Shown: positions 51,572 to 62,632, counted from the stretch's first letter. The stretch is DNA of 64,000 nucleotides from Streptomyces hawaiiensis (GCF_004803895.1 NZ_CP021978.1:2294001-2358000); one strand, 5' to 3'. Program-made: numbers and translations. Notes: generated by a model not told the origin, from the letters alone.

Positions 51572-54304
51572 ATGCCGCCGAACGCGCAGGGCGCGCCCTG
51601 GGTGCGGACCCGGCTGCGGGCCATGCCCGTGTCCACCGTGGCCTTCGGTGTGCTGGTGCTGGTCACGGCGTTCCTCGCGGCCGTCCTGCCCCGGGCCGTG
51701 GAGGCCTACGAGACGGACGGGCTGCGCGAGGCCGTCGCGACGGCCGCCCCCGAGTCGACGGTGCTGGAGCTGAAGGCGGCGCAGCCCGGTCTCGAACGGC
51801 CGGAGGAGGCCCGGGCCGACGAGGTCCGGCCGGAGGCACTCGCGGCGGTCGACGACCGGGCGCGGGCGCTGCTGCCCGAGCCGCTGCGGGTGGACCCGGC
51901 CGAGTCGGCGTACGGGGTGCGGACCGGGAAGAGCCTGCAGGCACTGGACGCGTGGCTGCCCCGGCCCGACGGGCTGCTGCCCCGCTTCACCCTGCTCGCC
52001 CAGTCGGGAGCGGCCGGCCACGCCACCGTGCGGGAGGGCCGGCTGCCCACCGCCGACGGCTCGGTCACCGTGGACAACCGGACGCTGGAAGGTGCCGTGA
52101 CCACCGAGACGGCCCGCACGCTGCGGCTGCGGACCGGCTCCACGCTCACGCTGGGCGGCTTCGCGAACGGACCGCTGACGGTCCGTGTCACCGGCGTCCT
52201 CCAGCCCCGGCATCCGGAGCGGAGTTACTGGTCCGCGGAACCGGTCCTGCGTACACCGACCATGGCGAGCAACGGCGGCCGGCCGCCGCAGTACTACTGG
52301 GAGGCGGGCGTCCTGCTCGCGCCCGGAGCCGCCCCGGCCCTGCTCGGCGGTCAGGGAGAGCCGGAGCGGTACTGGCGGTTCGCCCCCGCGACCGGGCGGC
52401 TCACCGGGGCGGACACCTCGGCGCTCGTCGAGACGGTCGCGTCCCTGGAGGACGGGCCCGGGCTGGTGCGGATGCGCGGGGCCGCCGGTCCGACGGCGCA
52501 GCTGTCCACCGGCCTGGAGCAGGTCGTCGCCTCCTATGGGCAGACGCGTGACGCGATCACGCCCGTGGTCGCCGTCGCGGTCTTCGGGATCACCGCGATC
52601 GCCTTCGTCGTCCTGGTCATGAGTGGTGGCCTGGCCGCCGCCCGCCGCGACGGCGAACTCGCCCTGCTGCGGGCCCGGGGTGGTTCCCTGCACGGCATCG
52701 CCGGGCGGCTGCTGGCCGAGAACGCCGTGCCGGCGCTGCCCGCCGCGGCCTGCGGTCTGCTGCTCGCCTTGCTCGTCGTGGACGAGGCCCGGCTGCTGCC
52801 CGCCGTGCTCGGGGCGGGTGCCGTGGCGCTGCTCGCCTGTGCCGCGCTGCCGGTGCGCGCCGCCGCGGCACATCGCAGACCGCGGGCGTACCGGCAGCGC
52901 GACGACCTCGCCCACGCCAGGCCCGGCGGGCGCCGCACGGTCGCTGAACTGACCGTGCTGGTGCTGGCCGGCGGCTCGGTGCTGACGCTGCGCCGCCGCG
53001 GCACGGACGGAGCGGGCGATCTGCTGGTGAGCGCCGCCCCGGTCCTCGTCGGGCTGGTCGCCGCGCTGGTCCTCGTCCGGCTGTATCCGCTGCCGCTGCG
53101 GTGGGCCGCCGGACCGGCCGGGCGGCTGCGCGGCGCGGTCGGGTTCCTCTCGCTGGCCCGCGCGGGCCGCTCACCGGCGGCAGTCGCCACGCTGCCGCTG
53201 CTCGCCCTGCTGACGGCCCTGACCACGGCCGCGTTCGGGGGGTCCGTGCTGACGGGCGTGGCGGACGCCCGGGACCGGGCCGCGCTGCTGGAGACGGGCG
53301 CGGACGCGCGGATCGCCACCGCCGACGGCACCCCGCTCCCGGCGGGACTGGCGCGGACCGTACGGGATGTGGCAGGCGTACGGCAGGTCACGGCCGTGGG
53401 CATCGGGTACGCCTCGGAGCGCGCGCAGGACGAGACGCGGTCGCTGACCGTGGCCGGCGTCGAGCCGGACGCGTACGCGGAACTGGCCGGGCGGACGGGA
53501 CTCGGGGGCTTCGCGGCCGACCGGCTGCGGATCCGGGGCGGGGTGCTGGACGCGGTCGCCTCCCCCGCGGTCGCAAAGCGGCTCGGGCGGGCTCCGCGCC
53601 GGATCGTGACGGAGGGCGGACCGGTCACGGTGCGGATCACCGCCGTGCGCCCCCGCACCCCGGCCGTCCCCGAGGGCGAGTTCCTCCTTCTCGACGCGGC
53701 GGGCCTGAAGGGCTCCGGCGACCCCACGGTCCTGCTGGCGGCCGGTGCCGGGCTCGACGCCAAGGCGCTGCGGGCGGCGGTGCGCGGCGCCGGGCCGCAC
53801 CTCTCCGTGACCCTGCGGAGCGAGGAACGCGCGGCGCTGTCCGACTCCCCGTTGCAGGCGGGCGCCGAACGGATCTACGTCTGGGCCGTCGCCGCGGGCG
53901 CGGGGTACGCCGTACTCGCCCTGGTGCTCGGCCTGCTGCGGTCCGCGCCGGAACGAGCCGCGCTGCTGGCCCGGCTGCGCACCCTCGGCATGACGGCCCG
54001 CCGGGGGCGGCGCCTGCTCGGCCTGGAGTCCCTGCCCCAGACGCTGCTCGCGGCCGGTGGGGGCATGGCCGCCGGCTGGGCGACGGTACGACTGCTCGCC
54101 CCCGGCATCGACCTGGACCGGCTCGCCCTGGCCGGCACATCCGGTGTCTCGGCGCCGGCTGCCGTGCTGCGGGCCGACGTGTGGTCGCTGGCCCTGCCGG
54201 CCGTGGGCGCGGTGCTGCTGGCGGGGGCGGTGGCCGTCGCGCAGGCCTGGTGGGCGGGGCGCCGGACACCGATCACTCACCTCAGGGCAGGAGACATGCG
54301 ATGA
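51572..54304 (+). CDS. FtsX-like ABC transporter permease, second subunit
   Basis: 910 residues, related in layout to the preceding permease: N-terminal helix (VSTVAFGVLVLVTAFLAAVLP), an extracytoplasmic domain, central helices with AAARRDGELALLRARGGSLHG, a second soluble domain and C-terminal helices with LARLRTLGMTARRGRRL. ATG 51572 follows the previous stop by one base, with GGGGGAGG upstream. The stop overlaps the ATPase ATG (ATGA). The two permeases probably form a heterodimer. Confidence 0.85.
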   Translation: MPPNAQGAPWVRTRLRAMPVSTVAFGVLVLVTAFLAAVLPRAVEAYETDGLREAVATAAPESTVLELKAAQPGLERPEEARADEVRPEALAAVDDRARALLPEPLRVDPAESAYGVRTGKSLQALDAWLPRPDGLLPRFTLLAQSGAAGHATVREGRLPTADGSVTVDNRTLEGAVTTETARTLRLRTGSTLTLGGFANGPLTVRVTGVLQPRHPERSYWSAEPVLRTPTMASNGGRPPQYYWEAGVLLAPGAAPALLGGQGEPERYWRFAPATGRLTGADTSALVETVASLEDGPGLVRMRGAAGPTAQLSTGLEQVVASYGQTRDAITPVVAVAVFGITAIAFVVLVMSGGLAAARRDGELALLRARGGSLHGIAGRLLAENAVPALPAAACGLLLALLVVDEARLLPAVLGAGAVALLACAALPVRAAAAHRRPRAYRQRDDLAHARPGGRRTVAELTVLVLAGGSVLTLRRRGTDGAGDLLVSAAPVLVGLVAALVLVRLYPLPLRWAAGPAGRLRGAVGFLSLARAGRSPAAVATLPLLALLTALTTAAFGGSVLTGVADARDRAALLETGADARIATADGTPLPAGLARTVRDVAGVRQVTAVGIGYASERAQDETRSLTVAGVEPDAYAELAGRTGLGGFAADRLRIRGGVLDAVASPAVAKRLGRAPRRIVTEGGPVTVRITAVRPRTPAVPEGEFLLLDAAGLKGSGDPTVLLAAGAGLDAKALRAAVRGAGPHLSVTLRSEERAALSDSPLQAGAERIYVWAVAAGAGYAVLALVLGLLRSAPERAALLARLRTLGMTARRGRRLLGLESLPQTLLAAGGGMAAGWATVRLLAPGIDLDRLALAGTSGVSAPAAVLRADVWSLALPAVGAVLLAGAVAVAQAWWAGRRTPITHLRAGDMR

Positions 54305-55272
54305 GCGGTACGACGGAGTCGCTCGAGGAGCTGGAGCGGCGGGTGGCGCACCACCGCGACCGGCCCGCGTACGGGCACGACGCCCTGATCGCCTGCGACC
54401 GGCTGGTGCGGATCTTCGCCAGGCGCGGTGCCGGGGACGCCGCCGTCGAGGTGCAGGCGCTCCAGGGACTCGATCTCCTGGTGCGGGAGGGTGAGTTGAT
54501 GGCCCTGGTGGGGGCGTCCGGCAGCGGCAAGTCGACGTTGATGAACATCCTCGCGGGCCTGGACGTCCCCACCGCGGGGGCCGCGAAAGTCGCGGGGCGC
54601 GATCTGCTGACGATGGACGCGAAGGCGCGGTTGCGGTACCGGCGTGAGGTGGTCGGCTTCGTCTGGCAGCAGACGGCACGCAATCTGCTGCCGTATCTGA
54701 CGGCGGTGCAGAACGTCGCCCTGCCGATGCAGCTGGCGGGCGGCTCCCGGCGGAAACGGGCCGGACGGGCGGACGACCTGCTGTCCCTGCTCGGTGTCGC
54801 CGACTGCCGGGACCGGCGCCCGCAAGCGATGTCCGGCGGCCAGCAGCAGCGCGTCGCGATCGCCGTCGCCCTCGCCAACGCCCCCGCGGTCCTGCTCGCC
54901 GACGAGCCGACCGGCGAGCTGGACTCGGCGACCGGGCAGCAGGTCTTCGCGGCGTTCCGCCGCGCCAACGAGGAGCTGGGCACGACGATCGTCATCGTCA
55001 CGCACGACCAGGCGGTCGCCGGTGAGGTCCGCCGCACGGTCGCGATCCGTGACGGCCGCACCTCGACGGAGGTGCTGCGCCGCACGGAGGTCGACGAGGC
55101 GGGCCGGGAGTCCGTGGTGGCGCGTGAGTACGCGATGCTCGACCGCGCGGGCCGCCTTCAGCTGCCGGCCGAGTACACGGCGGCCCTGGGCATGGCGGAC
55201 CGGGTGCTGCTGGAGCTGGAGGAGGACCACATCCAGGTGTGGCCCGACGAGAACGGGAACGGAACCGGCTGA
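54301..55272 (+). CDS. ABC transporter ATP-binding protein with AbrB-like C-terminal tail
   Basis: 323 residues. The ATPase has Walker A GASGSGKST (71-79), Q-loop VWQQTARNLLPYLT, signature AMSGGQQQRVAIAVAL, Walker B LLADEPTGELD and THDQ. A 45-residue N-terminal extension precedes it. After residue 275 comes a segment like the swapped-hairpin AbrB/MazE fold (MLDRAGRLQLPAEYTAALG, then VLLELEEDHIQVWP). This may be a dimerisation module or may bind DNA. It is the last gene of the permease operon, followed by a strong hairpin. Confidence 0.85.
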   Translation: MSGTTESLEELERRVAHHRDRPAYGHDALIACDRLVRIFARRGAGDAAVEVQALQGLDLLVREGELMALVGASGSGKSTLMNILAGLDVPTAGAAKVAGRDLLTMDAKARLRYRREVVGFVWQQTARNLLPYLTAVQNVALPMQLAGGSRRKRAGRADDLLSLLGVADCRDRRPQAMSGGQQQRVAIAVALANAPAVLLADEPTGELDSATGQQVFAAFRRANEELGTTIVIVTHDQAVAGEVRRTVAIRDGRTSTEVLRRTEVDEAGRESVVAREYAMLDRAGRLQLPAEYTAALGMADRVLLELEEDHIQVWPDENGNGTG

Positions 55273-55280
55273 GGACGTGC

Positions 55281-55330
55281 GACAGCGCCTGCCCGGTCGT
55301 CCGGTCGGGGACTGTGGGGCAGGCGCTGTC
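55281..55330. terminator. Terminator between the ABC operon and gltD
   Basis: A perfect 13-bp stem gacagcgcctgcc (55281-55293) with 55318-55330, plus one more pair inside. It lies between convergent genes. A second small hairpin, ccgcac/gtgcgg (55337-55354), sits on the gltD side. Confidence 0.8.
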
Positions 55331-55371
55331 AGTGTTCCGCACGCCGTTGTGCGGGACGTGTTGTGAGGCGG

Positions 55372-56835
55372 TCAGACCATCAGGGCGCGGTCCGTCGGGC
55401 GGATCGGCGCCGGCAGCTCGCTCGCACCCGTGAGGGCGCGGTCCACCCCGCGTGCCGCCGAGCGGCCCTCCGCGATCGCCCAGACGATGAGCGACTGGCC
55501 GCGGCCGGCGTCACCGGCGACGAACACGCCCGGCACGTTGGTCTGGAAGTCGGCGTCGCGGGCGATGTTGCCGCGCTCGTCGAGCTCCAGGCCGAACTGC
55601 TCGACCAGGCCGTTCTCGCGGTCGGTGCCGGTGAAGCCCATGGCGAGGGTGACCAGCTGGGCGGGGATCTTGCGCTCGGTGCCCGGCTTCTGGGTCAGCT
55701 TGCCGTCGATGAACTCCACCTCGGTGAGGTGCAGCCACTGGACGTTGCCGTCCTCGTCGCCCTCGAAGTGGGTCGTCGAGACCGAGTAGACCCGCTCGCC
55801 GCCCTCCTCGTGGGCCGAGGTGACCTTGTACAGCATGGGGAAGGTCGGCCAGGGCTGGTTGATCGGGTGCCGCTCGTCGCTCGGGCGGGGCATGATCTCC
55901 AACTGCGTGACGGAGGCCGCGCCCTGGCGGTTGGCGGTGCCCACGCAGTCCGCGCCGGTGTCGCCGCCGCCGATGACCACGACGTGCTTGCCCTCGGCCG
56001 AGATCGGGGGCGCCACGAAGTCGCCCTCCTGGACCTTGTTGGCCAGCGGCAGGTACTCCATGGCCTGGTAGACGCCCTTGAGCTCACGGCCCGGCACCGG
56101 CAGGTCACGGGCCATGGTCGCGCCGACGGCCAGGACGACCGCGTCGTAGCGCTTCTTCAGGTCCGTGGCCTTCAGGTCGCGGCCGATCTCGATGCCCGTG
56201 CGGAAGCGGGTGCCCTCCGCGCGCATCTGCTCGATACGGCGGTTGATGTGCCGCTTCTCCATCTTGAACTCGGGGATGCCGTAGCGGAGGAGGCCTCCGA
56301 TGCGGTCCGCGCGCTCGTAGACGGCGACGGTGTGGCCGGCACGGGTCAGCTGCTGGGCGGCGGCGAGACCCGCCGGGCCCGAGCCGATGACCGCGACGGT
56401 CTTGCCGGACAGGCGCTCCGGGATCTGCGGGGCGACGTCCCCGGTCTCCCACGCCTTGTCGATGATCGAGACCTCGACGTTCTTGATGGTGACCGGCGGC
56501 TGGTTGATGCCGAGGACACACGCCGACTCGCACGGAGCCGGGCACAGGCGGCCGGTGAACTCCGGGAAGTTGTTGGTGGCGTGCAGGCGCTCCTGCGCGG
56601 CCGCCCAGTCCTCGCGGTAGGCGTAGTCGTTCCACTCGGGGATCAGGTTCCCCAGTGGGCAGCCGTTGTGGCAGAACGGGATGCCGCAGTCCATGCAGCG
56701 GCTGGCCTGCTTGCTGATGATGGGCAGCAGCGAGCCGGGAACGTAGACCTCGTTCCAGTCCCGGACGCGCTCCTCGACGGGGCGGGACTTGGCGAGCTCA
56801 CGCCCGTGGTTCAGGAAGCCCTTCGGGTCAGCCAT
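55372..56835 (-). CDS. gltD: Glutamate synthase (NADPH) small subunit
   Basis: 487 residues. N-terminal cysteine clusters ([17 protein letters not shown] and [12 protein letters not shown]) bind Fe-S centres. The FAD motif is [13 protein letters not shown], the NADPH motif is [11 protein letters not shown], and the C-terminal ATG-like motif [19 protein letters not shown] closes the fold. It passes electrons from NADPH to GltB for making two glutamates from glutamine and 2-oxoglutarate. The start overlaps the gltB stop by 8 bp. Confidence 0.95.
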   Translation of the reverse strand: MADPKGFLNHGRELAKSRPVEERVRDWNEVYVPGSLLPIISKQASRCMDCGIPFCHNGCPLGNLIPEWNDYAYREDWAAAQERLHATNNFPEFTGRLCPAPCESACVLGINQPPVTIKNVEVSIIDKAWETGDVAPQIPERLSGKTVAVIGSGPAGLAAAQQLTRAGHTVAVYERADRIGGLLRYGIPEFKMEKRHINRRIEQMRAEGTRFRTGIEIGRDLKATDLKKRYDAVVLAVGATMARDLPVPGRELKGVYQAMEYLPLANKVQEGDFVAPPISAEGKHVVVIGGGDTGADCVGTANRQGAASVTQLEIMPRPSDERHPINQPWPTFPMLYKVTSAHEEGGERVYSVSTTHFEGDEDGNVQWLHLTEVEFIDGKLTQKPGTERKIPAQLVTLAMGFTGTDRENGLVEQFGLELDERGNIARDADFQTNVPGVFVAGDAGRGQSLIVWAIAEGRSAARGVDRALTGASELPAPIRPTDRALMV

Positions 56836-59800
56836 TGATCGCCGCCTCCATCATCTTCTCGTGGGTCTCGGTCTCGGAGAGACCGGCTCGCTCGGCGGCT
56901 TCCTTGGCGGCGAGCACTGCCTTGTACGTGCTGGGGATGATCCTGCTGAAGCGCTCGACAGCGGTGTCCCACTCGGCCAGGAGCTTCGCGGCGACGGTGG
57001 AGCCCGTCTCCTCCTGGTGGCGGCGGACCACGTCGTGCAGCCACTGCTTGTCGGTGTCGTCCAGCGCCTCCACGGCGTCCAGGTTGCCGACGTTGACGTT
57101 GTCGGGGTCCAGGTCGATCACGTACGCGATACCGCCGGACATGCCGGCCGCGAAGTTGCGGCCCGTCTCGCCGAGCACCACCGCGTGGCCGCCGGTCATG
57201 TACTCGCAGCCGTGGTCGCCCACGCCCTCGGCGACGACCGTCGCGCCGGAGTTGCGGACGCAGAAGCGCTCGCCGACCTTGCCGCGCAGGAACATCTCGC
57301 CGCCGGTGGCGCCGTAGCCGATGGTGTTGCCGGCGATGACGCTGTACTCGGCGAGGTGGTCGGCCGCGCGGTCCGGGCGGACGACGATCCGGCCGCCGGA
57401 CAGGCCCTTGCCGACGTAGTCGTTGGCGTCGCCCTCCAGGCGGAGGGTGACACCGCGCGGCACGAAGGCGCCGAAGGACTGGCCCGCGGAGCCGGTGAAG
57501 GTGATGTCGATGGTGTCGTCGGGCAGGCCCGCGCCACCGAACTTCTTCGTCACCTCGTGGCCGAGCATGGTGCCGACCGTGCGGTTGATGTTGCGGATCT
57601 GCACCTGGGCACGGACCGGCTGGGCGTCGGTGGCACCGGACGCGGCGAGCGCGTCGGCGGCCAGCTTGATCAGCTGGTTGTCGAGCGCCTTCTCCAGGCC
57701 GTGGTCCTGCGCGATGAGCTGGTGGCGCGCCGCGCCCTCGGGCAGCTCGGGCACGTGGAACAGCGGTGCCAGGTCCAGGCCCTGCGCCTTCCAGTGGTCG
57801 ACGGCCCGCGTGACGTCGAGGGTCTCGGCGTGGCCGACGGCCTCCTCGATGGAGCGGAAGCCCAGCTCGGCGAGGATCTCGCGGACCTCTTCGGCGATGT
57901 ACTTGAAGAAGTTCACGACGTACTCGGCCTTGCCGTTGTACCGCTCGCGCAGGACCGGGTTCTGCGTGGCGATGCCGACCGGGCAGGTGTCCAAGTGGCA
58001 GACGCGCATCATGACGCAGCCGGAGACGACGAGCGGCGCGGTCGCGAAACCGAACTCCTCGGCGCCGAGGAGCGCGGCGATGACCACGTCGCGGCCGGTC
58101 TTCAGCTGGCCGTCGGTCTGGACGACGATGCGGTCGCGCAGGCCGTTGAGCAGCAGCGTCTGCTGGGTCTCGGCGAGGCCGAGCTCCCAGGGACCGCCGG
58201 CGTGCTTCAGCGAGGTGAGCGGCGAGGCACCCGTACCGCCGTCGTGGCCGGAGATGAGCACGACGTCCGCGTGCGCCTTGGAGACACCCGCGGCGACCGT
58301 GCCGACGCCGACCTCGGAGACCAGCTTCACGTGAATCCGCGCCTGCGGGTTCGCGTTCTTCAGGTCGTGGATCAGCTGGGCCAGGTCCTCGATGGAGTAG
58401 ATGTCGTGGTGCGGGGGCGGCGAGATGAGGCCGACGCCCGGCGTCGAGTGACGCGTCTTGGCGACCCACGGGTAGACCTTGTGGCCGGGCAGCTGGCCGC
58501 CCTCGCCGGGCTTGGCGCCCTGGGCCATCTTGATCTGGATGTCGTCGGAGTTGACCAGGTACTCGGAGGTCACACCGAAGCGGCCGGAGGCGACCTGCTT
58601 GATGGACGACCGGCGGGCCGGGTCGTACAGGCGCTCCGGGTCCTCGCCGCCCTCACCGGTGTTGGACTTGCCGCCCAGCTGGTTCATGGCGATGGCGAGG
58701 GTCTCGTGCGCCTCCTGGGAGATGGAGCCGTACGACATGGCGCCCGTGGAGAACCGCTTGACGATCTCGGAGACCGGCTCGACCTCGTCGATGGAGATCG
58801 GCTGTCGGCCGGACTTGAAGCCGAACAGACCGCGCAGCGTCATCAGCCGCTCGGACTGCTCGTTCACACGCTCGGTGTACTTCTTGAAGATGTCGTAGCG
58901 GCCGGAGCGCGTGGAGTGCTGGAGGCGGAAGACCGTCTCCGGGTCGAACAGGTGCGGCTCGCCCTCACGGCGCCACTGGTACTCGCCGCCTATGTCCAGC
59001 GCGCGGTGCGCCGGGGCGATGCCGGAGGCCGGGTAGGCCTTGGCGTGGCGGGCGGCGACCTCCTTGGCGACGACGTCGATGCCGACACCGCCGATCTTGG
59101 TGGCCGTGCCGTTGAAGTACTTCACGACGAAGGCCTCGTCGAGACCGACGGCCTCGAAGACCTGGGCGCCGCGGTAGGAGGCGACGGTCGAGATGCCCAT
59201 CTTGGACATGACCTTCAGCACGCCCTTGCCGAGGGCGTAGATGAGGTTGCGGATGGCCTGCTCGGGCTCGATGCCGGGCAGGAAGGTGCCGGCGCGCACC
59301 AGGTCCTCGACGGTCTCCATCGCCAGGTACGGGTTGACGGCGGCGGCGCCGTAGCCGATGAGCAGGGCGACGTGGTGGACCTCGCGGACGTCACCGGCCT
59401 CGACCAGCAGGCCCACCTGGGTGCGCTGCTTGGTGCGGATGAGGTGGTGGTGGACGGCCGCGGTGAGCAGCAGCGACGGGATCGGCGCGTGCTCGGCGTC
59501 CGAGTGGCGGTCCGACAGGACGATCAGGCGGGCGCCGTTCTCGATGGCGGCGTCGGCCTCGGTGCAGATCTCCTCGATGCGCGCGGCCAGCGCGTCACCG
59601 CCGCCGTGCACCCGGTACAGGCCGGAGAGCGTCGCGGCCTTGAAACCGGGCATGTCGCCGTCGGCGTTGATGTGGATGAGCTTGGCCAGCTCGTCGTTGT
59701 CGATCACCGGGAAGGGCAGCAGGACGCTGCGGCAGGAGGCCGCGTTCGGGTCCAGCAGGTTGCCCTGGGGGCCCAGTGCGGAGCGCAGCGAGGTGACGAG

Positions 59801-61435
59801 CTCCTCGCGGATGGCGTCCAGCGGCGGGTTGGTGACCTGCGCGAACAGCTGCGTGAAGTAGTCGAAGAGCAGCCGCGGGCGGTCCGACAGCGCGGCGATC
59901 GGCGAGTCGGTGCCCATCGAGCCGATCGGCTCGGCGCCGGCCTTGGCCATCGGCGCGAGGATGACGCGCAGCTCCTCCTCGGTGTAGCCGAAGGTCTGCT
60001 GGCGTCGGGTGACCGAGGCGTGGGTGTGCACGATGTGTTCGCGCTCGGGCAGGTCGGAGAGCTCGATCTCGCCGGCCTCCACCCACTCCGCGTACGGGTT
60101 CTCGGCGGCGAGCTCGGCCTTGATCTCGTCGTCCTCGATGATGCGGTGCTCGGCGGTGTCGACGAGGAACATCCGGCCGGGCTGCAGGCGGCCCTTGCGG
60201 ACGACCTTGGCCGGGTCGATGTCCAGGACGCCGACCTCGGAGCCGAGGACGACGAGGCCGTCGTCGGTGACCCAGTAGCGGCCGGGGCGCAGGCCGTTGC
60301 GGTCGAGGACCGCGCCGACCTGGGTGCCGTCGGTGAAGGTGACGCAGGCCGGGCCGTCCCAGGGCTCCATCAGCGTGGAGTGGAACTGGTAGAAGGCGCG
60401 CCGGGCCGGGTCCATGGAGTCGTGGTTCTCCCACGCCTCCGGGATCATCATCAGCACGGAGTGCGGCAGGGAACGGCCGCCCAGGTGCAGGAGTTCCAGG
60501 ACCTCGTCGAAGGAGGCGGAGTCGGAGGCGTCGGGCGTGCAGACCGGGAAGATCCGGTCGATGGCCTTGTCGTCGGACCCGAACAGGTCGGAGACGAGCT
60601 GCGACTCGCGGGCCACCATCCAGTTGCGGTTGCCCTTGACGGTGTTGATCTCACCGTTGTGCGCGACGAAGCGGTAGGGGTGGGCCAGCGGCCACGAGGG
60701 GAACGTGTTCGTCGAGAACCGGGAGTGCACGAGCGCGATCGCGGAGGCGAAGCGGCGGTCGGACAGGTCCGGGAAGAAGGGCTCCAGCTGGCCGGTGGTC
60801 AGCATGCCCTTGTAGACGATGGTCCGCGCGGACAGTGACGGGAAGTACACGCCGGCCTCGCGCTCGGCGCGCTTGCGCAGCACGAAGGCCTTGCGGTCGA
60901 GCGCGATGCCCGTGGCGGGCACGGTCGCGCCGTCGCCGACGAAGATCTGGCGGAAGACCGGCATGGTCGACCGGGCGGTGGCACCCAGGAGCTGGGGCGC
61001 GACCGGCACCTCGCGCCAGCCGAGGACGGTCAGGCCCTCGTCGGCGGCGATCGTCTCGATCTGCGAGACGGCGGCGGCGGTGGAGTCCTCCGGCAGGAAG
61101 GCGATGCCGACGGCGTAGGAACCGGCGTCGGGCAGTTCGAATCCGGCCACCTGACGGAAGAAGGCGTCCGGGACCTGCGACAGGATGCCGGCGCCGTCGC
61201 CGGAGTCGGGCTCGGAGCCGGTGGCACCGCGGTGTTCGAGGTTGCGCAGGACGGTCAGAGCCTGCTCGACCAGGGTGTGGGACGCCTCGCCGGTGAGGGT
61301 GGCGACGAAGCCGACGCCGCAGGCGTCGTGCTCGTTGCGGGGGTCGTACATACCCTGCGCAGCAGGGCGAGCATCCATGAAGGACCAGTTCTGGCCATTC
61401 GCGGAATGCTGGGACGGCTGGCGCGGCGTACGCAT
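56828..61435 (-). CDS. gltB: Glutamate synthase large subunit
   Basis: 1535 residues from ATG 61435, with GGGAG 6 bases before it. A propeptide of 38 residues precedes Cys39 ([10 protein letters not shown]), the amidotransferase nucleophile exposed after processing. In order follow the class II glutaminase domain, the central domain, the FMN-binding synthase barrel with the 3Fe-4S cysteines ([17 protein letters not shown]) and the C-terminal GXGXG beta-helix ([21 protein letters not shown]). With GltD it forms the GOGAT enzyme of ammonium assimilation. A candidate GlnR box lies about 60 bp upstream. Two upstream in-frame ATGs lack ribosome sites. Confidence 0.95.
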   Translation of the reverse strand: MRTPRQPSQHSANGQNWSFMDARPAAQGMYDPRNEHDACGVGFVATLTGEASHTLVEQALTVLRNLEHRGATGSEPDSGDGAGILSQVPDAFFRQVAGFELPDAGSYAVGIAFLPEDSTAAAVSQIETIAADEGLTVLGWREVPVAPQLLGATARSTMPVFRQIFVGDGATVPATGIALDRKAFVLRKRAEREAGVYFPSLSARTIVYKGMLTTGQLEPFFPDLSDRRFASAIALVHSRFSTNTFPSWPLAHPYRFVAHNGEINTVKGNRNWMVARESQLVSDLFGSDDKAIDRIFPVCTPDASDSASFDEVLELLHLGGRSLPHSVLMMIPEAWENHDSMDPARRAFYQFHSTLMEPWDGPACVTFTDGTQVGAVLDRNGLRPGRYWVTDDGLVVLGSEVGVLDIDPAKVVRKGRLQPGRMFLVDTAEHRIIEDDEIKAELAAENPYAEWVEAGEIELSDLPEREHIVHTHASVTRRQQTFGYTEEELRVILAPMAKAGAEPIGSMGTDSPIAALSDRPRLLFDYFTQLFAQVTNPPLDAIREELVTSLRSALGPQGNLLDPNAASCRSVLLPFPVIDNDELAKLIHINADGDMPGFKAATLSGLYRVHGGGDALAARIEEICTEADAAIENGARLIVLSDRHSDAEHAPIPSLLLTAAVHHHLIRTKQRTQVGLLVEAGDVREVHHVALLIGYGAAAVNPYLAMETVEDLVRAGTFLPGIEPEQAIRNLIYALGKGVLKVMSKMGISTVASYRGAQVFEAVGLDEAFVVKYFNGTATKIGGVGIDVVAKEVAARHAKAYPASGIAPAHRALDIGGEYQWRREGEPHLFDPETVFRLQHSTRSGRYDIFKKYTERVNEQSERLMTLRGLFGFKSGRQPISIDEVEPVSEIVKRFSTGAMSYGSISQEAHETLAIAMNQLGGKSNTGEGGEDPERLYDPARRSSIKQVASGRFGVTSEYLVNSDDIQIKMAQGAKPGEGGQLPGHKVYPWVAKTRHSTPGVGLISPPPHHDIYSIEDLAQLIHDLKNANPQARIHVKLVSEVGVGTVAAGVSKAHADVVLISGHDGGTGASPLTSLKHAGGPWELGLAETQQTLLLNGLRDRIVVQTDGQLKTGRDVVIAALLGAEEFGFATAPLVVSGCVMMRVCHLDTCPVGIATQNPVLRERYNGKAEYVVNFFKYIAEEVREILAELGFRSIEEAVGHAETLDVTRAVDHWKAQGLDLAPLFHVPELPEGAARHQLIAQDHGLEKALDNQLIKLAADALAASGATDAQPVRAQVQIRNINRTVGTMLGHEVTKKFGGAGLPDDTIDITFTGSAGQSFGAFVPRGVTLRLEGDANDYVGKGLSGGRIVVRPDRAADHLAEYSVIAGNTIGYGATGGEMFLRGKVGERFCVRNSGATVVAEGVGDHGCEYMTGGHAVVLGETGRNFAAGMSGGIAYVIDLDPDNVNVGNLDAVEALDDTDKQWLHDVVRRHQEETGSTVAAKLLAEWDTAVERFSRIIPSTYKAVLAAKEAAERAGLSETETHEKMMEAAING

Positions 61436-61483
61436 CGGCTCTCCCGTCGTCGTCATGGCATATGCAAGTGCCGAGGGACGACG

Positions 61484-61521
61484 TTGGCCCTCGCGTGATC
61501 GCAAAATTTCGTGCAGGTTAC
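61484..61521 (-). promoter_or_regulatory. Candidate GlnR box upstream of gltB
   Basis: On the minus strand, from 61521: gtaac - 6 nt - gaaat - 6 nt - atcac - 6 nt - gccaa. The GlnR consensus is gTnAc-n6-GaAAc repeated. The first half fits in nine of ten positions with exact spacing; the second half is weak. It lies about 60 bp before the gltB start. Assigned by eye. Confidence 0.4.
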
Positions 61522-61530
61522 ATGATGGAG

Positions 61531-61546
61531 CGGTTCTCGGGAACCG
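61531..61546. promoter_or_regulatory. Inverted repeat in the gltB upstream region
   Basis: cggttc-tcgg-gaaccg, 6-bp arms. It lies about 100 bp before gltB, just upstream of the possible GlnR box. The rest of the 377-base gap (61436-61812) shows no gene. Confidence 0.3.
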
Positions 61547-61780
61547 GGATAATCCGTTCCAGCATGCGGACACCGCGGGTTCACGGCGGGATGCCGCGCC
61601 AGCAGTGGAAGCTATGGAGGGACCGCACGGAACGATCGGTCAGATCGGTTTCCGTCGGCCCGGGAGCGGGGCAGGCGTCTTCGCCCACCCTGCTGCGGGT
61701 GCGCGGCGAGCGTCGTTGCCCGCAGCGCTTACGGCTCATGCCCGGTGGTCGCACATTCGAAACCAGCGAGTAACGGCTAC

Positions 61781-61811
61781 TTATGCGGCCCATCGCATAA
61801 ATCCGGGCCGC
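61781..61811 (-). terminator. Two overlapping hairpins after the VIT-family gene
   Basis: ttatgcg/cgcataa (61781-61800) and gcggccc/gggccgc (61785-61811) share bases, so only one can form at a time. They begin 2 bases after the VIT stop on the minus strand and probably act as its terminator. Confidence 0.45.
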
Positions 61812-61812
61812 A

Positions 61813-62544
61813 CTATCCTACGGCCGTTCCGAACAAGGTACCCAGGGCGTACGTCACACCGGCCGCCGCGCCTCCCAGGAGCAGCTGCCGCAGCCCGCTG
61901 TACCACCAGGTCCGTGCCGTCACCTTGGCGACCACCGCACCGCACAGGAAGAGCCCGAGCAGCGCCAGCAGCACGGCCGGCCACATGCTGCTCGCCCCCA
62001 GCAGATAGGGCGCCACGGGAATCAGCGCGCCCAGTGCGAAGGAGCCGAAGCTCGACACGGCGGCCACGGTGGGCGAGGGCAGATCGCCGGGGTCGATGCC
62101 CAGCTCCTCCCGGGCGTGGATCTCCAGTGCCTGTTCGGGGTCCTGCGACAGCTGCCGGGCCACCTCGCGGGCCAGTCGCGGCTCGACGCCTCTCGACTCG
62201 TAGAGCGCGGCGAGCTCGGCCTCCTCGTCCTTGGGGTGCTTGCGCAGCTGGCGCCGCTCCACGTCCAGCTCGGCCTCGACGAGCTCGCGCTGCGAGGCGA
62301 CGGAGGTGTACTCACCGGCGGCCATGGAGAAGGCACCGGCGGCCAGGCCCGCGAGCCCGCTGAGGACGACGGTGTGCTGACTGACATTGCCGCCCGCGAC
62401 ACCGGTCATCAGGGCGAGGTTGGAGACGAGGCCGTCCATCGCACCGAACACCGCGGGACGCAGCCAGCCGCCGTTCACGTCCCGGTGCGTGTGGTTGTCC
62501 CGGTGCGCCTCGTGCAGCGTCGCCTCGGTCTCGATGATGGCCAT
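61813..62544 (-). CDS. VIT1/CCC1 family iron/manganese transporter
   Basis: 243 residues. The family pattern is clear: LRPAVFGAMDGLVSNLALMTGVAG in the first helix, SMAAGEYTSVASQRELVEAE with the metal-binding Met/Glu, a hydrophilic charged region (about 95-150; ELDVERRQLRKHPKDEEAEL) with many acidic residues, and three C-terminal helices. The N-terminus has a His-rich patch (HEAHRDNHTH). These proteins move Fe(II) or Mn(II) out of the cytosol. A possible iron box lies upstream at 62633-62651. Confidence 0.88.
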   Translation of the reverse strand: MAIIETEATLHEAHRDNHTHRDVNGGWLRPAVFGAMDGLVSNLALMTGVAGGNVSQHTVVLSGLAGLAAGAFSMAAGEYTSVASQRELVEAELDVERRQLRKHPKDEEAELAALYESRGVEPRLAREVARQLSQDPEQALEIHAREELGIDPGDLPSPTVAAVSSFGSFALGALIPVAPYLLGASSMWPAVLLALLGLFLCGAVVAKVTARTWWYSGLRQLLLGGAAAGVTYALGTLFGTAVG

Positions 62545-62632
62545 GGAAGATCCCCACTCCCCGCTCTTTGGACAAGTTCCAGAGTTTTACAACACCAAAA
62601 CTACGCCCCGGATTCCGTCGCCGCCAGCAAGG

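Noticed and set aside
56789..60838. A 1349-codon open frame on the plus strand
   Set aside because: It lies opposite gltB, its composition is Val/Asp/Gly/Arg-biased as expected from the complement of GC-rich codons, and it has no domain. The same holds for the long frames opposite polA (6848-9883) and the first FtsX permease (48244-51666).
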